Below, piece after piece: positions 10,266 to 20,986 of a stretch of 64,000 nucleotides of DNA. Numbering within the stretch: the first letter of the stretch is position 1; the number at the start of each line of letters is the position of its first letter. Source of the DNA: an uncultured Pelagibacteraceae bacterium (GTDB lineage Bacteria; Pseudomonadota; Alphaproteobacteria; Pelagibacterales; Pelagibacteraceae). The stretch spans positions 1 through 64,000 of the forward strand of contig CACAIR010000003.1 of the NCBI GenBank assembly GCA_902532565.1. Reading direction: 5' to 3'. The notes below the pieces were generated by a model, which did no database searches, was not told where the DNA came from, and saw only the letters and a program-made list of their open reading frames with translations. Position numbers and translations under genes: made by a program.

Positions 10266-10793
10266 ATGGTTATTTGGTTAGCTGGACTATCTGGAAGCGG
10301 TAAGTCTACATTTGCAACATACATTGCGCATGAATTAAAAAAAAAATATAAAGGGAAAGTTTTAAAAATTGACGGAGATGAAATAAGATACCTTTTTAAG
10401 AATGATCTTGGCCATTCTTTAAAAGATAGAATCAAAAACGCAGAACGTCTTTCAAAATTAGTTTATTTTTTACAGAAAAACACGGACTTAATAATAGTTG
10501 TCTCTGTTCTATCTATTTCTCAAAAATGGCTCAATTGGAATAAAAAAAAAATCAAAGATTATTTTCAAATTCTTATAGATGTTCCATTTAAAATACTTTC
10601 TGAACGAAATAGTAAAGGTGTTTATTCCAATAAAAAACACGTAGTTGGTGCAGATATAAAATATAGAAAACCAAAAAAAAATGACATGGTTGTAAAAAAT
10701 AATTTCAGAACAAAAGAAATTGAAAGATTTTCAAAAAAAATTTTTTCTAATAAAAAAATCTTAAACTTTTTGATTAAGTATAACAAAAATTAA
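10266..10793 (+). CDS. Adenylylsulfate kinase (CysC)-like P-loop kinase
   Basis: WLAGLSGSGKST Walker A, KIDGDEIRYLF, CysC-like C-terminal region. Confidence 0.75.
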   Translation: MVIWLAGLSGSGKSTFATYIAHELKKKYKGKVLKIDGDEIRYLFKNDLGHSLKDRIKNAERLSKLVYFLQKNTDLIIVVSVLSISQKWLNWNKKKIKDYFQILIDVPFKILSERNSKGVYSNKKHVVGADIKYRKPKKNDMVVKNNFRTKEIERFSKKIFSNKKILNFLIKYNKN

Positions 10794-10811
10794 TAAAACC
10801 TATGTAATTAA

Positions 10812-11990
10812 ATGATTTATTTATTAATATTTATATTTTTTGTTCTTATTTTTGAGTTTTATCTGAGAAAATTAATAGATAGAGGTCAAAAAAAAATTCA
10901 ATGGATATTAACAAATAATAGTGAAAATTTCAAATTTGATCAAAAAATAATTAATAAGATTTTTAAAAATTCTTTTCATAAAACTTTGGGATGGGATAGA
11001 TTCCCTTATCAAAAAATAAAAGTAAAAAAGAATTTTAATAAAACCTTATTTTATAAATTCACTAAAGAAGGATTTAGATATATTGGATCAAAACATAAAA
11101 ATAAATTTGCTATTTTTGGGGATTCATTTGCATTTGGTTCTTTTGTAAATGATAATTCATGTTGGTCATCTCTTGTTTCAAAAAAAGTAAAAAAAAATTT
11201 TATCAATTATTCTGTACCTAATTATGGATTTGATCAATCTTTACTAAAATATGAAAATAAAAAGTTAGATAAAAATATTGAGAACATCATTATTGGAGTT
11301 GTTCCAGAAACAATTTCGAGAATTCAAAATATTTGGAAACATTATCTTGAATTTGGTAATATTTATGGATTCAAGCCTAGATACATTGTAAAAAATAATA
11401 AACTAAGTTTGTTGAAGAGTCCTTTGCAAAGTAAAAGAGATTTTAAAAAAATCAAACAAATTATTGAAAAGTGTAAAAATAATGATTTTTTTTATAAAAA
11501 AAAATATCTAGTTTTTAAATTTAAATCTATTTATTTTATAGATTTTTTAAAAAATTTTACTTTTAACATAAGTCTATTCTATTTTTTGATTAAATATAAA
11601 AATAATTACACAAAACTTAATAAATCTATTTTCACTCTAGTTTATAAACACAATATTAGGAGCGCTAATGATCTATATACACATCCAGAGTCTAAAAAAT
11701 TATTTGAAAAACTGATTTTTAAATTCGTGAAAGTTGCAAAAAAAAGAAATCATAGGCCTATTATTATTATTTTCCCACAGAAATACGATTTAGAGCTTTA
11801 TAAAAATAAAAAAAATAAGTTTAATGACTACTTTAATAAATTTAAAAATAAAATTCTTATAATAAACTTAACCGAAGACTTTTCTAAAGTAAATTATTCC
11901 AAATTTTTTCAAGATGATAAATATGGAGGTCATTTAAATGAAAAAGGAAACTTTTTTGTAGCAAAAAAAATTCTTGAAAAAATTAGTTAA
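10812..11990 (+). CDS. SGNH/GDSL-like hydrolase domain membrane-anchored protein
   Basis: N-terminal TM segment, FGDSFAFGSFV block I, GGHLNEKGN block V-like His. Confidence 0.6.
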   Translation: MIYLLIFIFFVLIFEFYLRKLIDRGQKKIQWILTNNSENFKFDQKIINKIFKNSFHKTLGWDRFPYQKIKVKKNFNKTLFYKFTKEGFRYIGSKHKNKFAIFGDSFAFGSFVNDNSCWSSLVSKKVKKNFINYSVPNYGFDQSLLKYENKKLDKNIENIIIGVVPETISRIQNIWKHYLEFGNIYGFKPRYIVKNNKLSLLKSPLQSKRDFKKIKQIIEKCKNNDFFYKKKYLVFKFKSIYFIDFLKNFTFNISLFYFLIKYKNNYTKLNKSIFTLVYKHNIRSANDLYTHPESKKLFEKLIFKFVKVAKKRNHRPIIIIFPQKYDLELYKNKKNKFNDYFNKFKNKILIINLTEDFSKVNYSKFFQDDKYGGHLNEKGNFFVAKKILEKIS

Positions 11991-12906
11991 TTTTTTTTGT
12001 TTTAAAAATAATGTTGTCTGCGACTTTAATTAAAATGAAAGAAAAAATTTTTTTATCCATTAAAAACTGAAGTAATGAGTTGAAAAATCTTTTAATAAAT
12101 GAATATTTATCTTCAGGATCATATAAAAATGGTCCGCCATCTTGATTTTCAATTTTAAATCTATTTTTTTCTAAACAATTTTTAAGTGATTTATGTGAAA
12201 AAAGTCTTTTATTTATCTTATAATTCCATACATCATGCTTGTTTAACATAAATTTAGAATTCATAAATTTACTATCTTTATATTTCAAAAAATATTTTTT
12301 TAATTTTGTTTCTGTTAACATTGATTTGAATGAGAGGGAATAAGAGTAATGAAATTTTTCATTCGTAAAATATCTAATTAAAGATAGCAGAAAATGTCTA
12401 GGAGTTATTAATTTATCTAATTGAAATTGATTTCCTTGACATACAACAAATCTATTTCCATCTTTTAAGACCCTTCTTACTTCATTGATACAAAAATCAA
12501 GATCTTCTGCATATTGAAGGGCTCCACAAACAAATACTGCATCAAAATAATTATCTTCAAATGGATATTTTTCCTCTAAACTTTGATTAATAAATACAGC
12601 TTTATTATCTTTAACTTCATCTTTAAATCTGTCACTTGCAAAATCACAAAGATGAGCTGAAATATCCATTCCAGAATAGTTGTAACCAAGTTTTAAAATA
12701 TCATCGGCTGCATCTCCCGAACCAAATCCTAATTCTAAAATCTTTGAGTTTGGAGATAAATTCAAGGATTTTATGTAATTTATTGTTTTTTCCCTTCTTA
12801 CTGAATAATGATAAAATCCTTTATGGTTTTTATCGGCGGTGATAGAGTGCCATTTCTTGGTTTTTTCAGAGTTCCACCACTTTTTTACTTCATCTTTATG
12901 AGACAT
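11983..12906 (-). CDS. Class I SAM-dependent methyltransferase
   Basis: ILELGFGSGDAADDIL motif I; FDAVFVCGALQYAEDLDFCINEVRRVLKDGNRFVV. Confidence 0.85.
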   Translation of the reverse strand: MSHKDEVKKWWNSEKTKKWHSITADKNHKGFYHYSVRREKTINYIKSLNLSPNSKILELGFGSGDAADDILKLGYNYSGMDISAHLCDFASDRFKDEVKDNKAVFINQSLEEKYPFEDNYFDAVFVCGALQYAEDLDFCINEVRRVLKDGNRFVVCQGNQFQLDKLITPRHFLLSLIRYFTNEKFHYSYSLSFKSMLTETKLKKYFLKYKDSKFMNSKFMLNKHDVWNYKINKRLFSHKSLKNCLEKNRFKIENQDGGPFLYDPEDKYSFIKRFFNSLLQFLMDKKIFSFILIKVADNIIFKTKKIN

Positions 12907-13017
12907 GTGTTCTTAAAATTTAATTTTTTTGATAAGTGTATATAGATTTCATATAACAATGTCAAAAAATGTAACATCGTTTTGTTTTGTATTAAATTAT
13001 ATTAGATCTGTTTTTAA

Positions 13018-14064
13018 ATGATATTATTTTATCTTACTAGCTCAAACTTAAAATCATTGCCAGCTAATGCAATACAGACAACACATATGTATAATGCATT
13101 CTCAAATATTGGATGTTCAGTAAAGTATTTTGTTAAAAGATCTAATCCAAATTATCATAATGGACTCATTTGGCCGTCTGGATTTATTCTTCTATATATA
13201 TTAATATTTAAAATTTTTAATTTTAAAAAAAAAATTTTTATTCATTCAAGAGACAGAAATAAACTCGCAATAATACTAGCACTTCTTGGCTTTAAAGTTG
13301 GTATTGAATTACATAATTTAAAAAGATTAAATAATTTCGAATGTTTAATCATAAGATCCTTAACTAAAAAAAAACTATTAAAATTATTCTTTACTTCTAG
13401 GACATTATATAACGAATTTATAATTAAGAATCCTCTTGGTTCAAAATTACCTTTTACAAGATTGGAAAATGCTACCTCAAAAAACTTTATTGAAAATGAT
13501 TTACATAAAAATATTTTTAGTAAAGATCTCTCTTTTGCTATGGTTTCAAGCAAAAGAAAAGGTAAAGGGCAAGAAAAAATAAGTAAATTATCAAAGATGT
13601 ATCCTAATTATAAATTTACAATTATTGGACCTACCTTAGAGGGTATTAAAAAATCAAATAACTTGAGTCTTATTGGTAAAATCGAAAATAGAGATGTTGT
13701 TTCTTATTTAAATAATGCAGATATATTTTTAGCAATAATAGATAAAGTTATGGAAGTTGAAGGAGGTTTATTTGAGGATGGTGATTTGGCTTGTCCTTTG
13801 AAGATATTTGAATATCTAGCTTTGGCAAAACCTATAATTATGTCAAAACGTACTGCAATGACCGAGCTTTTTTCTTGTTTACCTGGTGTTTGGTTTATTC
13901 ATGATGATCTTTCAAATTTTAAAACTGTAATAAACGAAATTTGCAGCTTAGATGAAAATAAAATTAAACACATACAAACATCTCATAAACAATTTATAAG
14001 TGAATTAAGTTGGGAAAATAGAGCTAAGAAAGTTATTAAAGTTTTAAATGAAAAAGAAAACTAA
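13018..14064 (+). CDS. Glycosyltransferase (GT-B, group 1-like)
   Basis: YKFTIIGPTLEGIK, NADIFLAIID, CPLKIFEYLALAKPIIMSKRTAMTEL. Confidence 0.75.
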   Translation: MILFYLTSSNLKSLPANAIQTTHMYNAFSNIGCSVKYFVKRSNPNYHNGLIWPSGFILLYILIFKIFNFKKKIFIHSRDRNKLAIILALLGFKVGIELHNLKRLNNFECLIIRSLTKKKLLKLFFTSRTLYNEFIIKNPLGSKLPFTRLENATSKNFIENDLHKNIFSKDLSFAMVSSKRKGKGQEKISKLSKMYPNYKFTIIGPTLEGIKKSNNLSLIGKIENRDVVSYLNNADIFLAIIDKVMEVEGGLFEDGDLACPLKIFEYLALAKPIIMSKRTAMTELFSCLPGVWFIHDDLSNFKTVINEICSLDENKIKHIQTSHKQFISELSWENRAKKVIKVLNEKEN

Positions 14065-14749
14065 ATTAATTGAAATAATTGGTAGTCCTGGATCAGGCAA
14101 AACATTTATATGTACCAAACTTCAATTAGTAAAAAAAAATTCTAAACAATTTTTTTTTCATAGTAGTAATTTAAAAAATTTTAAAAAATTTAATAGATTA
14201 AATTATTCAACTCGCTTTTTTATTAAAATCAAAGTCATTTTTTTGATAATCAAATTTTATTCATTATTCTATAAAAGATTTTTTTTAAGAAAAATTTACA
14301 AACGCAGTTTTTTTATCAGAACAATGTTGCTGGTTTATAGACATCTAATTTCAATAGAAATGTTTAAAAAAGCTTTAAAAAAAGATGAGTTCTTAATAAT
14401 GGAGCCTGGATTAATAATGTATTTTTTACAAGACTATTTTTATTCGGATCAAACTGTATCAAATAATGATATAAAAATTTTTAATCAAATATTTTTAAAA
14501 GCTGATTATATTATTAATGTAAATTGTGATATTAAAACGCAAATTAAAAGATTACAAATAAGAAAGCGTGGTATGCCACAAAGAATGGCAAATTTAAACA
14601 AAAAAGAAATTTATAATACAATTAAGAAATCAAATAATGAAATCAAAAAATATGTTTCAAATAGTTATGATTTAAAACATAGGTTTATAAATGTTGATAC
14701 TTCAAAAAACTTTAATAAAATCAAAAAATTAGCTAATTTATTTTTTTAA
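14048..14749 (+). CDS. P-loop NTPase/kinase of unknown substrate
   Basis: LIEIIGSPGSGKTFICTKL Walker A. Confidence 0.55.
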   Translation: MKKKTKLIEIIGSPGSGKTFICTKLQLVKKNSKQFFFHSSNLKNFKKFNRLNYSTRFFIKIKVIFLIIKFYSLFYKRFFLRKIYKRSFFIRTMLLVYRHLISIEMFKKALKKDEFLIMEPGLIMYFLQDYFYSDQTVSNNDIKIFNQIFLKADYIINVNCDIKTQIKRLQIRKRGMPQRMANLNKKEIYNTIKKSNNEIKKYVSNSYDLKHRFINVDTSKNFNKIKKLANLFF

Positions 14750-14766
14750 AAAAAATATTTTTAAGT

Positions 14767-16560
14767 TTAAATAAAATTAGCACTTTCCCAAAACTGCTTA
14801 TTAGTTTTTAATAATTCTTGATAAGTACCTTCATCTTTAAGTTCACCCTTATCAAACAAAAAAATTTTATCACATTTTTTTACAGTGCTTAAACGATGTG
14901 CTATTAAGATTTTTGTAATTTTATAATCAGTGATATGAATAGACTCCATTACTGATTTTTCTGTAATATTATCTAATGCACTTGTTGCTTCATCAAATAT
15001 TAACAACTTTGGTTGATGATACAAAGCTCTAGCTATTCCAATTCGTTGACGTTGACCACCAGATAACCTAACCCCTCTTTCGCCAATAGTTGTTTGGTAC
15101 TTAGATGGTAACTCATTTACAATAAATTCGTGTAAGTTTGCAATTTTTGCTGCATGTTTGACATTTTCATGATTTATCTCATTTTTATCAACACCAAATG
15201 CAATATTTTCAGACACTGTAGTGTCAGCTAAATATATTTCTTGAGGAACATAGCCAATAGAATTCTGCCATGTTCTTTTATTTTCATTATTAATAATTTT
15301 GCCATCAACTTCTAAAGTTCCTTTTTGCGCGTCAAGTAATCCAAGAATTAAATCTATTACTGTTGTTTTTCCACTACCCGTCTCACCTACTATTCCTATA
15401 GTTGTGTATGCTGGTATTGTAAGATTTACATTTTTTAATATCATCCTCGATGATTCAGGATAAGTATAAAAAATGTTTTTTAATTTTATACTTTCATTAA
15501 AAATAAATTTATCATTATCATTATCATCAATCTTTAAATTCAGTTTTTTTAAATCATTATATAAAGATGTTATAGCTGGACCTGATAAACGCAAAGAAGT
15601 GACATTCACAAAAATTTTTTGTACTGCAGGCATCAATCGGTATCCTGCAAATGCATAGAGGGCTATTTTTGGTAAGATAGTTGTAATATCATTTGTAGCT
15701 AGCATATAAAAAATTATTACAAGTATTAATCCTCCAAAAGCAATTGCCTCAAGTATAAATCGTGGTAATTGACCAATTATGTCTACTTTAGCAAAATTGT
15801 ATGCCATATTTTTAGAAGGTTCTATGAAACGATTTATAAAACTTCTCTCCAATCCACCAACTTTGACTTCCTTAATCCCACTAAAAGCTTCTGATAAAGC
15901 TTTGAATTTTATTTCATTATCTTTGTAAGTTTTTGTTGCGATTTTGTTTAATAGTTTTCTTAATAATATGTAAACTATCAAATAAAATGAACCTATAGTA
16001 ATTGCAATAGTCAATATGAGTTTAGTATCAACATAAAGCAACATCAAAAACAATGTTAAGGTAACTAAAATATTCGATATTAAAGAAATAGCTGGCTTTA
16101 AACCTCTGCCAATGACATTGCCTGTTTCAGAAAGAATAGTTTTACCTATGTAAGAAGTATTTTTATTTAAAAACCAACCATAGGGTTGATAAATATACCG
16201 TTTAGCTAGACGTTCTGACAAAGAGAACTCACAATATCTAATATATCTAGATTGAAAATATGTTGTTAAAGCCTTGAAGAAAATTGATATTATTAATATA
16301 AAAAAAACTAAAATTCCTACTAAGATTAAAAATTCTTGTTCGTCTTTTACACCGATAAATTCAGCTTTTTTATAAATAAAATTTAAAATATTATTTGTAG
16401 TTATAGTCTCAGGATTTGTAAGTAAAGCTATAAAAGGCATTATAGATGCAACACCAAGCATATCTATCAAAGCCATACATAGAATTAATATAAGTAAATA
16501 CCATGCACGTCTTCGCTCTTTTTTTGATAAAATATATAAAATTTTATTTATATTTAGCAT
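14767..16560 (-). CDS. ABC transporter, fused permease-ATPase (MsbA/PglK-like lipid or glycolipid flippase type)
   Basis: N-terminal TM domain; GIVGETGSGKTTVIDLILG, LSGGQRQRIGIARAL, LLIFDEATSALD. Confidence 0.85.
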   Translation of the reverse strand: MLNINKILYILSKKERRRAWYLLILILCMALIDMLGVASIMPFIALLTNPETITTNNILNFIYKKAEFIGVKDEQEFLILVGILVFFILIISIFFKALTTYFQSRYIRYCEFSLSERLAKRYIYQPYGWFLNKNTSYIGKTILSETGNVIGRGLKPAISLISNILVTLTLFLMLLYVDTKLILTIAITIGSFYLIVYILLRKLLNKIATKTYKDNEIKFKALSEAFSGIKEVKVGGLERSFINRFIEPSKNMAYNFAKVDIIGQLPRFILEAIAFGGLILVIIFYMLATNDITTILPKIALYAFAGYRLMPAVQKIFVNVTSLRLSGPAITSLYNDLKKLNLKIDDNDNDKFIFNESIKLKNIFYTYPESSRMILKNVNLTIPAYTTIGIVGETGSGKTTVIDLILGLLDAQKGTLEVDGKIINNENKRTWQNSIGYVPQEIYLADTTVSENIAFGVDKNEINHENVKHAAKIANLHEFIVNELPSKYQTTIGERGVRLSGGQRQRIGIARALYHQPKLLIFDEATSALDNITEKSVMESIHITDYKITKILIAHRLSTVKKCDKIFLFDKGELKDEGTYQELLKTNKQFWESANFI

Positions 16561-16654
16561 TAAATTTATGGAACAAGTAAATGATATATAAGATTACAGT
16601 TTATTTAAAAAGGATTAAAATTTTATTTAATTCATTATAATTTTTAAGGCTTTA

Positions 16655-16730
16655 TGGTGGGCCGTGTTAGAATCGAACTAACTGCCCCCTCGATGTCAAC
16701 GAGGTACTCTAACCGATGAGCTAACGGCCC
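16655..16730 (-). tRNA. tRNA-Val(GAC)
   Basis: Cloverleaf GGGCCGT...CCTCG-TTGACAT-CGAGG...ACGGCCC-A-CCA. Confidence 0.93.
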
Positions 16731-16735
16731 AGAAA

Positions 16736-18556
16736 TTAACTTTCTAAGAAACTTTTAAGCTGTTTTGATCTGCTTGGATGTTTTAATTTTCTTAAAGCTT
16801 TAGCTTCAATTTGTCTAATTCTTTCTCTAGTGACAGAAAATTGTAGTCCAACTTCTTCTAAAGTATGATCAGTGTTCATTCCTACACCAAATCTCATTCT
16901 TAAAACTCTTTCCTCTCTTGGTGTCAAAGTTGATAATATTTTTGTGGTTGCCTCACCTAAATTTGATTTAATTGCTTGTTCTAATGGAGCAAGAGCTTTT
17001 GTATCCTCTATGAAATCTCCAAGACTACTGTCTTCCTCATCACCTACTGGTTTTTCCAAAGAAACTGGTTCCTTTGAAATTTTTAAAACTTTTCTTACTT
17101 TATCTAATGGCATTCTTAATTTTTTAGCTAGTTCCTCTGGAGTAGCTTCTCTACCAAACTCACTTAAAATTAGTCTTTGTGTTCTTACAATCTTGTTAAT
17201 CGTTTCAATCATGTGCACAGGAATTCTAATTGTTCTCGCTTGATCAGCAATTGATCTTGTTATTGCTTGTCTAATCCACCAAGTTGCATATGTTGAAAAT
17301 TTATAACCTCTTCTGTATTCAAATTTATCAACAGCTTTCATCAAGCCTATATTGCCCTCTTGGATTAAGTCTAAAAATTGAAGACCTCTATTAGTATATT
17401 TTTTTGCAATTGAGATAACTAATCTTAAATTTGCCTCAACCATTTCTTTTTTTGCAATTCTTGATTCTTTTTCACCTTTTTGTACTCTACTAACTAATTT
17501 TTTAAAGTCCGTTACAGACATTCCAAGTTTGTAACTTGTTTCAACTAATCTTTCTCTTATGTTTTTAAATTCATTTTTATTTTTAGTGAAAAATTGTTTC
17601 CATGTTGTATTAGTGTCTAAAAATTTCTTTAAATTAGGATTTATCTCATTACCTATATAAAATTTTATAAATTCATTTCTGGAAATCTTACTATCCATTG
17701 CAAGTCTTAATAAATTTCCCTCCAAAGAAATAATTTTTTTATTTTCACTATAATGTTTTTGTACAAGTTCCTCTAAAACAGATGGTGATAATTGCAGGGA
17801 TTTAATATTTTCAAGAATATCATTAACAATTTTTTCGTACCCTTTTTCTTTTGCTATTGAAAAGTTTTGATAATTTAAAACGCATTCTAGTTTTTCTTTT
17901 TGGTACTTAATTAATTTGCTATATTCTTTTGTAAGAGTTTGAATTGTTTTTAAAACTTTAGGCTTAATTTCTGTCTCCATTGCTGCAAGTGTTGGATTGA
18001 AATCATCATCTTCTGTTGTCTCATCTTCTTTCTCAGTTTCACCTGCGTTTTTTTGTTTAGCACTAGGTCCTGTGCTTTCATCTTCCATATAATTCGTATC
18101 AATATCAATAATTTCTCTTACTAAAATTTCATCTTTTTGTAATTGTTCATTCCACTCATAAAACTGTTGAGCTGTTATAGGACTTTGAGATAATGCTATT
18201 AACATTACATCTTTGCCTGCCTCTATCCTTTTTGCGATTGCAATTTCACCTTCTCTAGAAAGAAGTTCGACTCCACCCATTTCTCGTAAATACATTCGGA
18301 TAGGGTCATCGCTTTTCTCAATTGTCTTTCCCTCTTCTTTTGAGGAAGATTCTTTTTTTCTTAAAACTTTGTAATCAGATTTCTTTTCTACAAGTGCAAC
18401 TTTTTCATCTAAAATATGAATAAATGCTTTAGATAAATTTTCATCAGATAGGTTTCTTTTCCCAAGTGATTTGCTTAATTCCTCATAAGTTATAAAACCT
18501 CTGTGGGTTCCTCGACCCATTAATCTAGCAAATGATTTTGTAATAATTCGTTCCAC
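16736..18556 (-). CDS. rpoD: RNA polymerase sigma-70 factor
   Basis: [71 protein letters not shown]. Confidence 0.97.
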   Translation of the reverse strand: MERIITKSFARLMGRGTHRGFITYEELSKSLGKRNLSDENLSKAFIHILDEKVALVEKKSDYKVLRKKESSSKEEGKTIEKSDDPIRMYLREMGGVELLSREGEIAIAKRIEAGKDVMLIALSQSPITAQQFYEWNEQLQKDEILVREIIDIDTNYMEDESTGPSAKQKNAGETEKEDETTEDDDFNPTLAAMETEIKPKVLKTIQTLTKEYSKLIKYQKEKLECVLNYQNFSIAKEKGYEKIVNDILENIKSLQLSPSVLEELVQKHYSENKKIISLEGNLLRLAMDSKISRNEFIKFYIGNEINPNLKKFLDTNTTWKQFFTKNKNEFKNIRERLVETSYKLGMSVTDFKKLVSRVQKGEKESRIAKKEMVEANLRLVISIAKKYTNRGLQFLDLIQEGNIGLMKAVDKFEYRRGYKFSTYATWWIRQAITRSIADQARTIRIPVHMIETINKIVRTQRLILSEFGREATPEELAKKLRMPLDKVRKVLKISKEPVSLEKPVGDEEDSSLGDFIEDTKALAPLEQAIKSNLGEATTKILSTLTPREERVLRMRFGVGMNTDHTLEEVGLQFSVTRERIRQIEAKALRKLKHPSRSKQLKSFLES

Positions 18557-18623
18557 AGCAATATAAGTTTGGGAGTCTTATATAATGTCAAATTAACAAA
18601 AATCCATTACTAATTTTATAAGA

Positions 18624-20399
18624 TTAATTGATATTTTGCTTTTTTTTAAGCTCTTTTAGCTCATTAAATGTGGACTCGCTCATATCAACAGAGAACTTCG
18701 ATTCTAATTCTTGAATTCTAAACTCAAGATCGTAATTAGTCAGATCTCTTGAAATATCATCTAATAACTCGATAATTTTTTGATCATCATTAGTTTGATT
18801 TTTAAGGATATGCTTGATTGGTGCAAATTTATTTATTTTTTCTAACAATTGATTATCTAATTTTAAATCCTCAATTGTGATTTGCTCTCGAGATTTAAGC
18901 TTCTCAATTATTAGTTCAAATATTTTTCTATTAACTTCAGTAAATAATTTAATATTTTCAATTAAATGTATATTTAATTGTAACAAATCTAAATTATTCA
19001 TTACTAAATATAATAATGAAAACTCTTTAAGCTCTACACCAGTTAATGATTGGCTATCTTTAAAATGTTTCTTAGTGGTGTCTAGTGATTTTGTTCTTTT
19101 AACAAAAAACTTTTTTTTATTTAGATTGGAATGAGGTGTTAATTCTGCAATTTTTTCTAGGAAATATTCTAATACATATTTCTTAATAAAATTATCTTTA
19201 ATTGTGTTAGCTATACTTCTCAATTTTTTTTCAAAAATTGCCAACGAAGAAGGATTATTTTCTGTTTGTTTTTTATAATGATTAAAAATAAATTGATGAA
19301 TAGATAGCTTACTTTGTTTAGTAAAATCAATAAAATGAGCTTTACCATTTTTATTCACATAGCTATCAGGATCTTCCTTGTTTGGTAAAAATAAAAATGA
19401 AATTTGTTTTTCAGGTTTTAATTCTTTTATGGAATTCTCTGCTGCTCTTAATGCTGCTTTATAACCACTTTCATCACCATCAAAGCAGATAATGATATCA
19501 TCAAAAAATTGGTTAAGAGTTAAAATCTGTTTATCTGTCAAAGAAGTTCCAAGATTTGCAACTGCATTGTCGACTCCATTTTTACTTAAACCAACTACAT
19601 CCATATAACCCTCAACTAAATAAATGTGATCTATTTTGTTGGAAAGTTTTCGAGCTATATCTAGATTATATAAATTGGATCCTTTTTTGAAAAAATTTGT
19701 TTCAGGTGAATTTATATATTTAGCTAAATAGTTTAGACTTTCAATTATTCTTCCACCTAATGCTATTGGTTGACCTGAAATATTATTGATTGGAAAAATT
19801 AATCTCCCTCTAAATCTCTCAACATATATTTTCTTTTTTTCATCCAAATAAAACAAACCCGTTTCAGCTAAGGTTTGCTCACTATATTTATTTTTTAATT
19901 TTTCATAAAAATTTGGATTTTTTCCTATGTATCCGATTTTGAATTTTTTAACCTCTTCTTTAGTTAAAGATCTATTTTTTAAATAATCTCTCGCAACAGA
20001 GTAACTCTCATTTTTTAATAATTCGTTATGATAAAAATCTACGTATTGACTAAAGATTGATTGGTACTCTTTCCACTTTTTTTCTCTTTCTTCATCTTGT
20101 TTTGAAAACATATAAGGTTGCATACCAGCTAATTGAGCTAAATGCTTGACTGCCTCACCAAATTTAAGATTTTGAATTTTCATTACGAAATCAAAAATAT
20201 TTCCATGCTCTGATGTTGCAAAACAATGGTAAAATTCTTTTTCATCATTGACTGTAAATGACGGAGTTTTTTCATTTTTGAAGGGAGATAAACCAAAAAA
20301 CTCTTTCCCTCTTTTTTTTAAGACAACAGTTTTTGACACAACTGTTGACACTTTTAATCTTGTTTTAATTTCATCAAGATATTCCTTAGGATATTTCAT
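18624..20399 (-). CDS. dnaG: DNA primase
   Basis: Toprim region VEGYMDVVGLSKNGVDNAVANLGTSLT, FDGDESGYKAALRA; N-terminal zinc-binding region. Confidence 0.95.
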   Translation of the reverse strand: MKYPKEYLDEIKTRLKVSTVVSKTVVLKKRGKEFFGLSPFKNEKTPSFTVNDEKEFYHCFATSEHGNIFDFVMKIQNLKFGEAVKHLAQLAGMQPYMFSKQDEEREKKWKEYQSIFSQYVDFYHNELLKNESYSVARDYLKNRSLTKEEVKKFKIGYIGKNPNFYEKLKNKYSEQTLAETGLFYLDEKKKIYVERFRGRLIFPINNISGQPIALGGRIIESLNYLAKYINSPETNFFKKGSNLYNLDIARKLSNKIDHIYLVEGYMDVVGLSKNGVDNAVANLGTSLTDKQILTLNQFFDDIIICFDGDESGYKAALRAAENSIKELKPEKQISFLFLPNKEDPDSYVNKNGKAHFIDFTKQSKLSIHQFIFNHYKKQTENNPSSLAIFEKKLRSIANTIKDNFIKKYVLEYFLEKIAELTPHSNLNKKKFFVKRTKSLDTTKKHFKDSQSLTGVELKEFSLLYLVMNNLDLLQLNIHLIENIKLFTEVNRKIFELIIEKLKSREQITIEDLKLDNQLLEKINKFAPIKHILKNQTNDDQKIIELLDDISRDLTNYDLEFRIQELESKFSVDMSESTFNELKELKKKQNIN

Positions 20400-20860
20400 T
20401 AACTATTTAATAATTCTCTAATAAGAGGTCCTGCTTTTGCAAAATCAATTTCATCTGAATGCAGTTTTTTTAATTCACCCATTACTTTACCCATGTCTTT
20501 AACTGAATTTGCGCCAAGTTTAGAAATCAGTTCTGCACAAATTTTTTTTGTTTCCTCTTCACCAAGCTGTTTTGGTAAAAATCCAGTTAAAATATTATAT
20601 TCATTTTGCTCTACCTCTAAAAGATCAGTCCTATTATTTTTTTTGTAGATATCCATCGATTCGGCTCTCTGTTTTACCATTTTTTTCAAAAGCTTTTTTA
20701 TGTCTTCATCATCTGTTTCTTTTTTATTTGGACCAGACCTATTTGTAATATCTAGATCCTTTATTGATGATAAAATTAACCTATAAGTTGATATTTTTGT
20801 TTTATCTTTAGCTTTTAAGGCGTTTTTATATTCAGTTTCGATTGTCTCTTTTAATGGCAT
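20399..20860 (-). CDS. GatB/YqeY domain protein
   Basis: YqeY-like sequence (KMVKQRAESMDIYKKNNRTDLLEVEQNEYNILTGFLPKQL); adjacent to dnaG-rpoD. Confidence 0.88.
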   Translation of the reverse strand: MPLKETIETEYKNALKAKDKTKISTYRLILSSIKDLDITNRSGPNKKETDDEDIKKLLKKMVKQRAESMDIYKKNNRTDLLEVEQNEYNILTGFLPKQLGEEETKKICAELISKLGANSVKDMGKVMGELKKLHSDEIDFAKAGPLIRELLNS

Positions 20861-20986
20861 ATATTTTTAATCTACTTCAAAGAAAAAAATCTTCAAAAGA
20901 AAAATTGTTTTTTTACAGTTTTATAATACATCTCTGTTGCGATAATAAATCAATTATTGTATTAACCTTTAACTTATGAGTTGTAA

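Noticed and set aside
16872-17243. 123-aa + strand ORF
   Set aside because: Antisense to conserved rpoD regions; no independent support
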